64,000 nt of DNA, from NCBI GenBank assembly GCA_019454185.1, contig CP075368.1, forward strand, positions 682,001 to 746,000, written 5' to 3'. Origin of the DNA: Phycisphaeraceae bacterium. GTDB lineage: Bacteria > Planctomycetota > Phycisphaerae > Phycisphaerales > UBA1924. The translations under genes were made by a program, and so were the position numbers. Shown in pieces: positions 29,249 through 37,259 of this stretch (position 1 is the stretch's first letter; the number at the start of each line of letters is the position of its first letter). The notes below the pieces were generated by a model, which did no database searches, was not told the DNA's origin, and saw nothing but the letters and a program-made list of their open reading frames with translations.

Positions 29249-31336
29249 ATGCCACTCCTCCCAACCCAGTCGCAGCGACTCATGGCGCTCGGAACGCCCC
29301 TCGGGGAGGACGTGCTCGTCATCGACTCCTTCCGCGGCACCGAGCAGCTCAGCCGCCCCTTCCGCTTCGACCTCCGGGTCTCCAGCACCGACAAGCAGAT
29401 CAAGTTCGACAAGATCCTCGGCGAGCGCGTCGTGCTCCGCCTCGAACGTGCCGACGGCTCTCGCACGCCCGAGTTCTTCAACGGCTTCGTCTCTCGATTC
29501 TCGCAGATCGATGCCGAGGGCGAACTCGCCCGCTACGAAATGTCCATCGTACCCTGGCTCTGGTTCCTCACCAGAACATCCGACTGCCGCATCTTCCAGG
29601 AGATGACAGTCCCCGACATCATCCGCAAGGTCTGCAACGACTTCGGCTTCTCCGATCTCGACACCAGCGGCCTCACCGGCACCTACCGCACCTGGGAGTA
29701 CTGCGTCCAGTATCGCGAGACCGCCTTCAACTTCCTCAGCCGCCTCATGGAACAGGAAGGCATCTACTACTACTTCAAGCACGAGGAAAAGAAGCACACC
29801 CTCATGCTCGCCGACGCGCCGAGCGCGCACGGCCCCGTCGAGGGGCTCGAGTCCATGATCTACCGGCCCGAGCAGCGCGGCGCGGGCATGCGCGAACGCG
29901 TCGATTCATGGACCATCGAGCACCACGTCCAGCCCGGCGCATATGTCCTGAAAGACTTCGACTTCAAAGTCCCTAAGAAACTCCTCCTCAGCAAGGCCGC
30001 CGAACCCAAGCAGCACGCCGCCGCCGAGTTCGAGATGTACGACTGGCCGGGCGAATATGTCGAGTCCTCCGATGGCGACAAGTACGCCAAGATCCGACTT
30101 CAGGAACTCCAGGCAGAGCACGCCATCGTCCGCGCCGAAACAGACTCGCGGCCCGTCCGTCCCGGCTACACGTTCGACCTGAAAGAGCACCCCCGCGAAG
30201 ACCAGAACAAGAAGCACCTCATCGTCGCCGTCGTCCGCGAGGCCACCGTTGCCGAGTACCGCAGCGGGGCCTCACCAGGTTCCGGTCAAGACTCCTACTC
30301 ATGCTCGATGGTCGTCATGGACGCCAAGCAGCAGTTCCGTCCCGCCCGCTCTACGCCCAAGCCCCTGATCAGCGGCTGCCAGACCGCGACCGTCGTCGGA
30401 AAGTCCGGCGAGGAGATCGACGTCGATGAACACGGCCGCGTCAAGGTTCTCTTTCACTGGGATCGCGACGCCAAGGGCGACCAGACCAGTTCCTGCTGGA
30501 TCCGCGTCTCGCAGACCGTCGCCGGCAAACGCTGGGGCGCGATCCACACCCCGCGCGTCGGGCAGGAGGTCATCGTCGAGTTCATCGAAGGCGACCCCGA
30601 CCACCCCATCATCACAGGAAGAGTCTACAACGGCATCAACAGGCCGCCCTACGAACTCCCCGGTATGAAGACCATCAGCGGCATCAAGTCCAACTCGAGC
30701 AAGAGCGGACAGGGCTTCAACGAGATCCGCTTCGAAGACAAGAAAGGCGACGAGCAGGTCTTTATCCACGCCGAAAAGAACATCGACATCCGCGTCAAGA
30801 ACGACCGCTTCGAGTCCGTGCTCCACAACCGCCACCTCACCGTCGACAACGACCAGTACGACCACATCAAGCACGACCGCCACGAGACCGTCGACAACGA
30901 CCACGTCGAAGAAGTCGGCAACGACCGGAGTCTCACCGTCAAGGGCAAGCAGGCCACGAAGGTCGCAAAGACCCTCTCCCTCGCCGTCGCCGGTGATGTC
31001 GCCGAAGAGTTCGAATCGAACCACTCCGAGAAGGTCAAGTCCGACTACTACCTCAAGGCCAAGAACATCTGCCTCGAAGCCGACACCAACATCACCATCA
31101 AGGTCGGTGGCACCGCCATCGCCATCGACCAGACCAGCATCCTGATCAAGGCCGACAGCGAGATCGAGATCACCTCCGCAGCCAGCATCAAGACCAAGAC
31201 CGCCCAGCTCGAAATGAAATCCGACGCATCAGCAAAGATCGAGTCATCGGGCATGGCAGAACTCAAGAGCCCCAAGACCGACGTCGTGGGCAGCGGCATG
31301 CTCGCCCTCAAGGGCGGCCTCGTCATGATCAACTGA
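29249..31336 (+). CDS. vgrG: VgrG (TssI), T6SS spike protein
   Basis: This 695-residue protein is the trimeric puncturing spike. The gp27-like part starts with GEDVLVIDSFRGTEQLSRPFRFDLRV, contains YRTWEYCVQYRETAFNFLSRLMEQEGIYYYF, and leads into the gp5-like OB fold (KVLFHWDRD, SSCWIRVSQTVAG, PRVGQEVIVEFIEGDPDHPI). From about residue 495 there are short repetitive beta-strand repeats rich in Asp/Lys/Val, forming the triangular needle. The protein ends at residue 695 without an extra toxin domain, so cargo must come from the genes downstream. It is followed after 10 bp by the cargo module. Confidence 0.95.
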   Translation: MPLLPTQSQRLMALGTPLGEDVLVIDSFRGTEQLSRPFRFDLRVSSTDKQIKFDKILGERVVLRLERADGSRTPEFFNGFVSRFSQIDAEGELARYEMSIVPWLWFLTRTSDCRIFQEMTVPDIIRKVCNDFGFSDLDTSGLTGTYRTWEYCVQYRETAFNFLSRLMEQEGIYYYFKHEEKKHTLMLADAPSAHGPVEGLESMIYRPEQRGAGMRERVDSWTIEHHVQPGAYVLKDFDFKVPKKLLLSKAAEPKQHAAAEFEMYDWPGEYVESSDGDKYAKIRLQELQAEHAIVRAETDSRPVRPGYTFDLKEHPREDQNKKHLIVAVVREATVAEYRSGASPGSGQDSYSCSMVVMDAKQQFRPARSTPKPLISGCQTATVVGKSGEEIDVDEHGRVKVLFHWDRDAKGDQTSSCWIRVSQTVAGKRWGAIHTPRVGQEVIVEFIEGDPDHPIITGRVYNGINRPPYELPGMKTISGIKSNSSKSGQGFNEIRFEDKKGDEQVFIHAEKNIDIRVKNDRFESVLHNRHLTVDNDQYDHIKHDRHETVDNDHVEEVGNDRSLTVKGKQATKVAKTLSLAVAGDVAEEFESNHSEKVKSDYYLKAKNICLEADTNITIKVGGTAIAIDQTSILIKADSEIEITSAASIKTKTAQLEMKSDASAKIESSGMAELKSPKTDVVGSGMLALKGGLVMIN

Positions 31337-31346
31337 GACACCCGCC

Positions 31347-31739
31347 ATGGCATCCCCAAAGTCCGGCAAACTCTGCACACTCGTACCGCCCGCAGGCCCG
31401 AAGAAGCCGCACGAGGCCGACAACGCCAACCCCGGAGAGGTCGAAGAGATCAAGGCCGAGCAACGCAAGACCCAGAGCGGCAAGTACGGAGAAGCCGCGG
31501 TCAAGCCGTTCGGTGCATCTCCCGACGAAGAGGAAAAGAAGAACTGGATCGCCATCGAACTCAAGGACGAAGAAGACAACCCGGTGCCCGGTGAGTACTA
31601 CGAGGTAAAGCTCCCCGACGGCAGCATCGTCAGCGGAACACTCGACGACAAAGGAACCGCAAGAGTCGACGGCATAGATCCCGGTGAAGCCGAGGTCACA
31701 TTCCCGAACCTCGACAAGGAAGCATGGCAGAACAAATGA
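31347..31739 (+). CDS. small beta-domain protein next to VgrG, possible cargo adaptor
   Basis: This 130-residue protein has no enzymatic motif. Residues 1-70 are charged and probably disordered (Lys/Glu/Pro-rich). Residues about 66-128 read as a compact beta-sandwich: WIAIELKDEEDNPVPGEYY, then KLPDGSIVSGTLDDKG and the close VDGIDPGEAEVTFPNLD. I recognise this pattern (carboxypeptidase-regulatory-like) from proteins linked to VgrG and PAAR in other T6SS loci. Role as a linker or adaptor is inferred from position, 10 bp after vgrG and 45 bp before the putative effector. It is too small to be a typical toxin. Confidence 0.65.
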   Translation: MASPKSGKLCTLVPPAGPKKPHEADNANPGEVEEIKAEQRKTQSGKYGEAAVKPFGASPDEEEKKNWIAIELKDEEDNPVPGEYYEVKLPDGSIVSGTLDDKGTARVDGIDPGEAEVTFPNLDKEAWQNK

Positions 31740-31784
31740 GCCCCGCCGACATCCCATCCAATCCGAACGCCACAGGAGCGAGCG

Positions 31785-33917
31785 ATGCCCAAGGTCGTTG
31801 AAGCCCGGAGCGGCGACACGCTCTGCACGCTCGCTATCGCCAACGGCTTTCTCAACTGCGACCCCTTGCGCGGCGACGGAGCCAACGCCGCGCTCCTCAA
31901 AGAACTCGAGAAACGCCCGCTCCAGAAGGGCGACAAGGTCACAATCCCCGACATCAAGAAGAACAAGCACGACAAGGGCACCGATAAGAAGCATCCGTTC
32001 AAGCGAAAGGGTGTACCCCCGCCGAGTCTCCGCTTCGTCGATGACCAGAAAAAACCCAAGTATCAGGACGATCGCACAATCGACGACTTCCTGAACGTCA
32101 GCAACTACGTCTGCAACAAAACAGGCGCCGACGGGCTGAAGGCCTTCCCGACCGCCTACGGACACAACGCCGACGCCGCCCACGACCCCGACTCCTTCAA
32201 AATCGAAGCCGTCGATCCGGGAGCAAGTGCCGACGAGATCGAAGTCGAACTGATGGCTCTCAAGCCCGTCTACAAGGCCGACGGGTCCATCGAGAAGCAC
32301 GAGCCCTTCACCGACGCCGATGCCGCCAAACGCAAGCTCAAGGTCAAGTGCAAGAAACTCGATGCCAAGCTCAAGGGCTATCGCTCACGCTACCTCCGCC
32401 TCGTCACAGACGAGGCCGACCTCAAAGAACTCTCCGGCGATCCGATCAAGGCCGACGGTACAGCCCAGGGCCTCTTCACCTCCGACATGGCCGACGGCAC
32501 CGAAGCCAAAGACGCCTGCGAGATCCTCGACCAGGCCGTGCAGGCCAAGTACGTCATACAAGGATGCAAGGCCTCCGACAAGTGCACCCTCTACGCGACG
32601 CTCCCCGTCGGCAATCCCGCCAACGAGAAACGCATCCGCCTCTGCTTCCATGTGTTCCGCTCCACGGTCGGCGGCGCTCCCGTCGGCGGCATGACCGACA
32701 AGATCCTCCGCCGCCGCACGTTCAAGTGGTACCGTCGCTCCTTCGCCCAGGCCGAAATGGCTCCCAAACTCGTCGATCCCAAGATCGAGTACATCGATCC
32801 GCCCGCCGCTGACATGATCGTCATCTCCGACGTACACGGCTCGCCCGCCGCGGGCGGCTCAACAATGTCATTCATCCTCGGTGACCCACCCTCCGCAGGC
32901 GCAATCGCCGGCGCTGCGGCCCTCGGTGCTCTCGGTGGCGGCGCGGTCGGCGCAGCAGCAGGAGCCGGCATCGGTCACGCAGCCGGAGGCGACGCCGCAA
33001 AGGGTGCAGCCATCGGCGCAGCCGTCGGTGCCGTCGCGGGTGGCGTTGCCGCCGCCATCATCGCCGCGTCCATGAAGGACGAGGTCAAAGTCACCCTCTC
33101 GTCCGGACAAACGCCCCTCGAGATCGCTCGTGCCATCATCGCCGCGCTACCTAAAGAGTACAAAGGACACGCCTACCCGAATCCCACTGCGTTCGACAAG
33201 GCCGTCAACAACCCCGGCTCAGGAGACTCGCACGGGTCCGTCGATCTCATCATTTCCCGCAACGATGGCAAACGCATCATCATCCGCAAAGAAACCACGG
33301 ACGATGCCAACGCAACGATCTCAGTTGTCCGGCTCGACCTCGCGAGCGTCGAGGACGACACGCCCGATCCCGCCTTCGCCCTTGGTTCTCCCGACATGCG
33401 ACGGGTCATCCGCGCCGCGCCAGGAACCGACGATCGCATGGACTGCTACATCATCGACGAGTTCAAAGGCCACTCGCTCCGCGGCATCGCCTTCATGCTC
33501 ATGCTCGACCTCCCCGACGACTACAGGCCCAGAGCGCCGCTCAGGTGGGCATGCATCATGGCATGCAACACAACCTCAGGCCCTGTCATGGACGCATCGG
33601 ACAATCTCCCGTTCACCTATCCGCACGAATCCGGGCACGTCATGTTCGAGACCTTCCACACCGCCAAAGACAACCCGGTAGGTGTCAATCCGCTCGGCGC
33701 GACCGAACTCATGACCGGAGTCGGTACCTCCGAGTCAAACGCCGTAGACGCGTCGAAGCGCATCTGCGACACGCCACTTAAAATCTGGTACGCCTGCTTC
33801 GAGCCCCACACCCCTCCAGCCGCACCGCCTCCCGTGGGCAAGACAGGGTGGTACCACGACTCCGCCGTCGCCCGTCTCCGAACCATCAGCGGCCCCGTCA
33901 CCGAAAACTGGAGCTGA
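31785..33917 (+). CDS. putative T6SS effector: LysM-like start, glycine zipper, HExxH metallopeptidase motif
   Basis: This 710-residue protein sits between the spike and the PAAR tip. Residues 3-58 resemble a LysM-type module (ARSGDTLCTLAIANGF, ending GDKVTIPDI). Residues about 60-340 are charged and unassigned. Residues 371-428 are a Gly/Ala-rich glycine-zipper segment of the kind that inserts into membranes. Residues 614-618 read HESGH, an HExxH zinc-binding motif; His625 is a candidate third ligand and Met643 (ELMTG) a possible Met-turn, as in metzincins. The spacing to the third His is one residue longer than the classical HExxHxxGxxH. I infer a metallopeptidase-type T6SS cargo protein. 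The function is not proven; a structural or self-processing role is possible. Confidence 0.6.
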   Translation: MPKVVEARSGDTLCTLAIANGFLNCDPLRGDGANAALLKELEKRPLQKGDKVTIPDIKKNKHDKGTDKKHPFKRKGVPPPSLRFVDDQKKPKYQDDRTIDDFLNVSNYVCNKTGADGLKAFPTAYGHNADAAHDPDSFKIEAVDPGASADEIEVELMALKPVYKADGSIEKHEPFTDADAAKRKLKVKCKKLDAKLKGYRSRYLRLVTDEADLKELSGDPIKADGTAQGLFTSDMADGTEAKDACEILDQAVQAKYVIQGCKASDKCTLYATLPVGNPANEKRIRLCFHVFRSTVGGAPVGGMTDKILRRRTFKWYRRSFAQAEMAPKLVDPKIEYIDPPAADMIVISDVHGSPAAGGSTMSFILGDPPSAGAIAGAAALGALGGGAVGAAAGAGIGHAAGGDAAKGAAIGAAVGAVAGGVAAAIIAASMKDEVKVTLSSGQTPLEIARAIIAALPKEYKGHAYPNPTAFDKAVNNPGSGDSHGSVDLIISRNDGKRIIIRKETTDDANATISVVRLDLASVEDDTPDPAFALGSPDMRRVIRAAPGTDDRMDCYIIDEFKGHSLRGIAFMLMLDLPDDYRPRAPLRWACIMACNTTSGPVMDASDNLPFTYPHESGHVMFETFHTAKDNPVGVNPLGATELMTGVGTSESNAVDASKRICDTPLKIWYACFEPHTPPAAPPPVGKTGWYHDSAVARLRTISGPVTENWS

Positions 33918-33919
33918 CA

Positions 33920-35056
33920 ATGTCGGGCTTCCAACCTCCAAAGCCGCCCAACATACCTCCCGCCGGCGCGGGCTTTACACCACCCGCCGGAGTGCCGGGT
34001 GTCCCTTCCGTTCCCGGTGCGCCCGGAATCCCCGGCGGAATGTCCCCCATCCAGCCGCCGAAGTTCCCGCCCAAGGGCGGCTTCGCCGGCTTCAAAGATC
34101 CATCCGGTAAGCCCCGTATCACTCTCGTGCGCTACAACCAGAGCGAGGCAAACGAGCTTCTCGACGCCTTCGTCTTCGGTGGCGATTACGGCGGCTTCCG
34201 CGTACCCCGGGGTATCGAACCCGCTCACGTGTCGGAGTTCATCCGCGAACGTGTCAAGCCGACCTCAGGACCGTCAACCTACTCAAGAGTGCTCGACCTC
34301 ATCCGCTTCTACGAGCGCCCCGATGTCGTCCCCGAACTCACAACACAGAACCTTCTCCGTCCTCCCACAGACGGCAAAGAGTTCCAGCGCCAGGCCTACG
34401 CATGCCAGATGGTCGGCGACTTCCTCGACGACGCCGCCGCAGCGAAGGCCGCCGACCACTTCGATCGCTTCCTCGTGAAGTCTACCTGGGCCGTCGACTA
34501 CGCAAACCTCATGCTCTCTACGCTTCTCGTGCTCTGCCCGCACGGCAGCGTTGACGCCTTCGCCGGCCGTGTCCGAACCGAAGTCGCGCGTCTCGAACCT
34601 CGCCAAGCCGACAGCGAGAAAAGCATGATGGCCTTCGACAAAGTCGAAGCCATCGAACGCAACGACATCCCGCGAACCAAACGCCTCATCGCCGCCAAGC
34701 AGAAAATCGCAGGAAAGCCCGTGCCCGAAGTCCTCCCCGACCTCATCAAGACCTATCTCCCCAAAGACACCGTCAGCGATGCCTACCTCCAGGTCTGGGC
34801 GGCACGTCGCATCCGCGCCGACGCCATCGCCGCAACTCCAAAGCCCGCCCACGCCGCGTTCGCCAAGCACATCGACGAAGTCCCGCTCGAAGAAGCCGGC
34901 AATCCTCCCCACATCGCCCGCATCTGTGCCTCCGCACGCGCCACCGTCTATCTCGCAGGTGAACTCACCGATCCGCGAATCGAAAAATACAAAGTCGCAC
35001 GTGAGAAACAGCCACCGATCGAGTTCCTCTGGGACGATCTCCCCGAGCAATACTGA
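33920..35056 (+). CDS. unknown protein with Pro/Gly-rich N-terminus between effector and PAAR
   Basis: I do not recognise this 378-residue protein. The first about 60 residues are Pro/Gly-rich with short collagen-like GxP triplets (GVPGVPSVPGAPGIPGG). The remainder is predominantly helical with no catalytic motif visible. There is no signal peptide and no transmembrane helix, so it should stay in the cytoplasm. The ATG lies two bases after the effector stop, so the pair is translationally linked. PAAR begins 12 bp later. Candidate roles are effector chaperone/adaptor or immunity protein. A cytoplasmic location would not fit immunity to a toxin acting in the periplasm. The longer open frame back to 33848 overlaps the effector and is not used. 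Confidence 0.6.
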   Translation: MSGFQPPKPPNIPPAGAGFTPPAGVPGVPSVPGAPGIPGGMSPIQPPKFPPKGGFAGFKDPSGKPRITLVRYNQSEANELLDAFVFGGDYGGFRVPRGIEPAHVSEFIRERVKPTSGPSTYSRVLDLIRFYERPDVVPELTTQNLLRPPTDGKEFQRQAYACQMVGDFLDDAAAAKAADHFDRFLVKSTWAVDYANLMLSTLLVLCPHGSVDAFAGRVRTEVARLEPRQADSEKSMMAFDKVEAIERNDIPRTKRLIAAKQKIAGKPVPEVLPDLIKTYLPKDTVSDAYLQVWAARRIRADAIAATPKPAHAAFAKHIDEVPLEEAGNPPHIARICASARATVYLAGELTDPRIEKYKVAREKQPPIEFLWDDLPEQY

Positions 35057-35068
35057 GCGAGAGCCCCC

Positions 35069-35359
35069 ATGGGAACGCCCGCCGCACGAATCTCCGACAT
35101 GCACGTCTGCCCGATGGTCACGGGCGTGGTGCCCCACGTCGGCGGCCCCATCCTCCCCCCCGGCTGTCCCACCGTCCTCATCGGAGGCCTCCCCGCCGCA
35201 CGAGCCACAGACATGGCCGTCTGTGTCGGACCGCCCGACGTTATCGTCAAGGGCTCCGGGACCGTCCTTATCGGTGGACTCCCCGCGGCACGCATGGGCG
35301 ACACGACCGCCCACGGCGGCACCATCATCCTCGGCTGCTTCACCGTTCTCATCGGCTGA
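35069..35359 (+). CDS. PAAR-domain spike tip protein
   Basis: This 96-residue protein is almost entirely one PAAR domain, the cone that sharpens the VgrG tip. It has PAARISDMHVCPM at the start, two copies of the TVLIGGLPAAR motif, and His/Cys residues placed to hold zinc (HVC, HGG, GC). The length is typical of a stand-alone PAAR protein without fused toxin. It closes the module vgrG, adaptor, effector, unknown, PAAR. Confidence 0.92.
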   Translation: MGTPAARISDMHVCPMVTGVVPHVGGPILPPGCPTVLIGGLPAARATDMAVCVGPPDVIVKGSGTVLIGGLPAARMGDTTAHGGTIILGCFTVLIG

Positions 35360-35455
35360 ATCACTGGCCCTTCAATGCGTGCGCCGGCAACAGTGGGGGA
35401 CCACTCACCACACACCACGCTCGAAGATGCCGCCAAACTCGCCCTACCCTTCCCC

Positions 35456-37207
35456 ATGACCGCACCCGCCCGGCGCACGATTCTCCTCAATCTCTCCATC
35501 GCCGCGGCTCTCGCCCTCATCGCCCTCGCCTCTCGCCTCCTCTTCCTCTTCTCTTCCGTCGATCGAAAATGGCCCCACTCCGTCCTCTTCGAAGGCGACG
35601 CCCCGCTCTGGACAGACTGGATCAAAGCCATCCACGCCGGCACCCCCTTCGAGTACGGCCTCCCCATCCACTCGCCCGCCGTCTCCCACATCCTCTCCAT
35701 CCTCGGCGCATCGCCCGCAACAACCGACTGGACCTCATACAAGATCCTCTGGTGCGTCTGCTCCGCACTCACCTGCCCGATCCTCTACATCGCCGCGCTC
35801 CGCACACTCAGCGGCCCACTCTCCGCCCCCCGCGCCCGCTGCATCGCCATCGTCGCGTCCCTCTGGTTCGCCCTCTCCTTCCATGCCTCCGCCCTCGCCA
35901 CGTCGCTCAACGGCGAAACGCTCTACACGCTCCTTCTCGTCTCGATCATCGCGCTCGGCGCAAGACCGCACACCGCCCTGCCCGCCTCGATCGCGAGCGC
36001 GCTCGCCCTAGGCATCCTCCACGGTCTCGCCACCCTCGTCCGCGCCGAGCACACACTCCTCATGCTCCTGCTCATCGCGTGGGAGGTCGCAAAGCCCATC
36101 ACCCGTGCCTCTGGCGTCCCGCGCCTTCGGCGCTCGCTCCTCGGCGTGCTCACCATCATCTGCTCAGTTCTCGTCTGCCTCCCCTGGAGCATCGCCGGCA
36201 CCCGCGCCACCGAGCGCATGAACACAAACGCCGAGCGTCTCCCCGACTACGCAACCCTCCGCCCCGCGTGGACGCCCGACGCCCGCTCCTTCATGGACAC
36301 CATCCCCCCCTTCGCTCGCCTCGACAACGCCGCGTACCTCAGCTCCATCGCCCTCGCCGCCCGAGAGCCGCAGATCAATGAAGCCCGCGTCCGCCGCTAC
36401 TTCGAGCAGGAATTCGGCTACATCCCCGCGCCCCTCAAGACGCCCATCTTCGTCTCCAGCCAGGGGCCGCTCTGCTTCGCACTCGCCAACCACCCCGACT
36501 CCGGAGGCGGGTTCTCTCGCGCCGCGTTCGATGCTCGCTTCGGCTCGGACCCGAACCTCACCTTCGCCCTCCCCAGCCACCTCAAACTCTACAACGAGGG
36601 CTACCGTGTCGGACTCGGATACATCCGCGAAGACCCAGCCGCATGGCTCTCGCTCGTCGGCCGGAAACTCCTCCATTTCGAGGGCGGCATCACCGGCGGC
36701 ATCGGCATCACCAACGCGCCGCTCGGCCGCACCCTCATCCGCCAACCCGTCGATGTCGCTGCGGTTCCCTGGCCAGAAGCGCTCTGGTGGCGAATCCCGA
36801 TCCTCCTCCTCATCACCGCAGGCGCAATCCGGTTCCTCCTCGCCCGCCATGGAGTAGAGTGGACCCTCATCGTGCTCGCAAAGCTGGTCGTCACCATCGC
36901 TTTCTACGGCTACGCCCGCCAGAGCGCATCAATCCTCCCCGCCCTCTACGTCCTCGCTGCCGCAGGGCTTCTCTGGCCCATCGATCACGCACGCTCCGCA
37001 AGAATCGCGATCTGCGCCGCCGCCTGCATCGCCGGTGCCATCGTCCTGACATCCGACATCATCGAATACCGATCCCCGCGTATCCCGACCATCGAGGCCG
37101 ATCAGGACAAGGTCCGCCCCGCACGCGTGAACGCGCAGGACGGAGCGTTCGAGTGCTACGCACCGATGACAATAGAGTACCTCCCGCCCGAATCATCAAA
37201 CCCGTAA
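35456..37207 (+). CDS. GT-C-like polytopic membrane protein (predicted glycosyltransferase)
   Basis: This 583-residue protein has a first membrane helix at about 8-28 (LNLSIAAALALIALASRLLF) and roughly ten more. The first outer loop contains EGDAPLWTDW, which resembles the acidic motif of GT-C enzymes that use lipid-linked sugars (PMT/ArnT-type). A soluble loop of about 130 residues lies in the middle, and a hydrophobic C-terminal half follows. I infer a lipid-sugar-dependent transferase in the inner membrane; the substrate is unknown. An upstream in-frame ATG at 35375 would add 27 hydrophilic residues; neither start has a good ribosome site. The gene follows the PAAR gene closely, but a T6SS link is not supported by its sequence. 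Confidence 0.6.
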   Translation: MTAPARRTILLNLSIAAALALIALASRLLFLFSSVDRKWPHSVLFEGDAPLWTDWIKAIHAGTPFEYGLPIHSPAVSHILSILGASPATTDWTSYKILWCVCSALTCPILYIAALRTLSGPLSAPRARCIAIVASLWFALSFHASALATSLNGETLYTLLLVSIIALGARPHTALPASIASALALGILHGLATLVRAEHTLLMLLLIAWEVAKPITRASGVPRLRRSLLGVLTIICSVLVCLPWSIAGTRATERMNTNAERLPDYATLRPAWTPDARSFMDTIPPFARLDNAAYLSSIALAAREPQINEARVRRYFEQEFGYIPAPLKTPIFVSSQGPLCFALANHPDSGGGFSRAAFDARFGSDPNLTFALPSHLKLYNEGYRVGLGYIREDPAAWLSLVGRKLLHFEGGITGGIGITNAPLGRTLIRQPVDVAAVPWPEALWWRIPILLLITAGAIRFLLARHGVEWTLIVLAKLVVTIAFYGYARQSASILPALYVLAAAGLLWPIDHARSARIAICAAACIAGAIVLTSDIIEYRSPRIPTIEADQDKVRPARVNAQDGAFECYAPMTIEYLPPESSNP

Positions 37208-37259
37208 TCTCTTCCGAGACTCATCGCCACAACCTCCGCCACCAACGCCAGGAGCCCTC

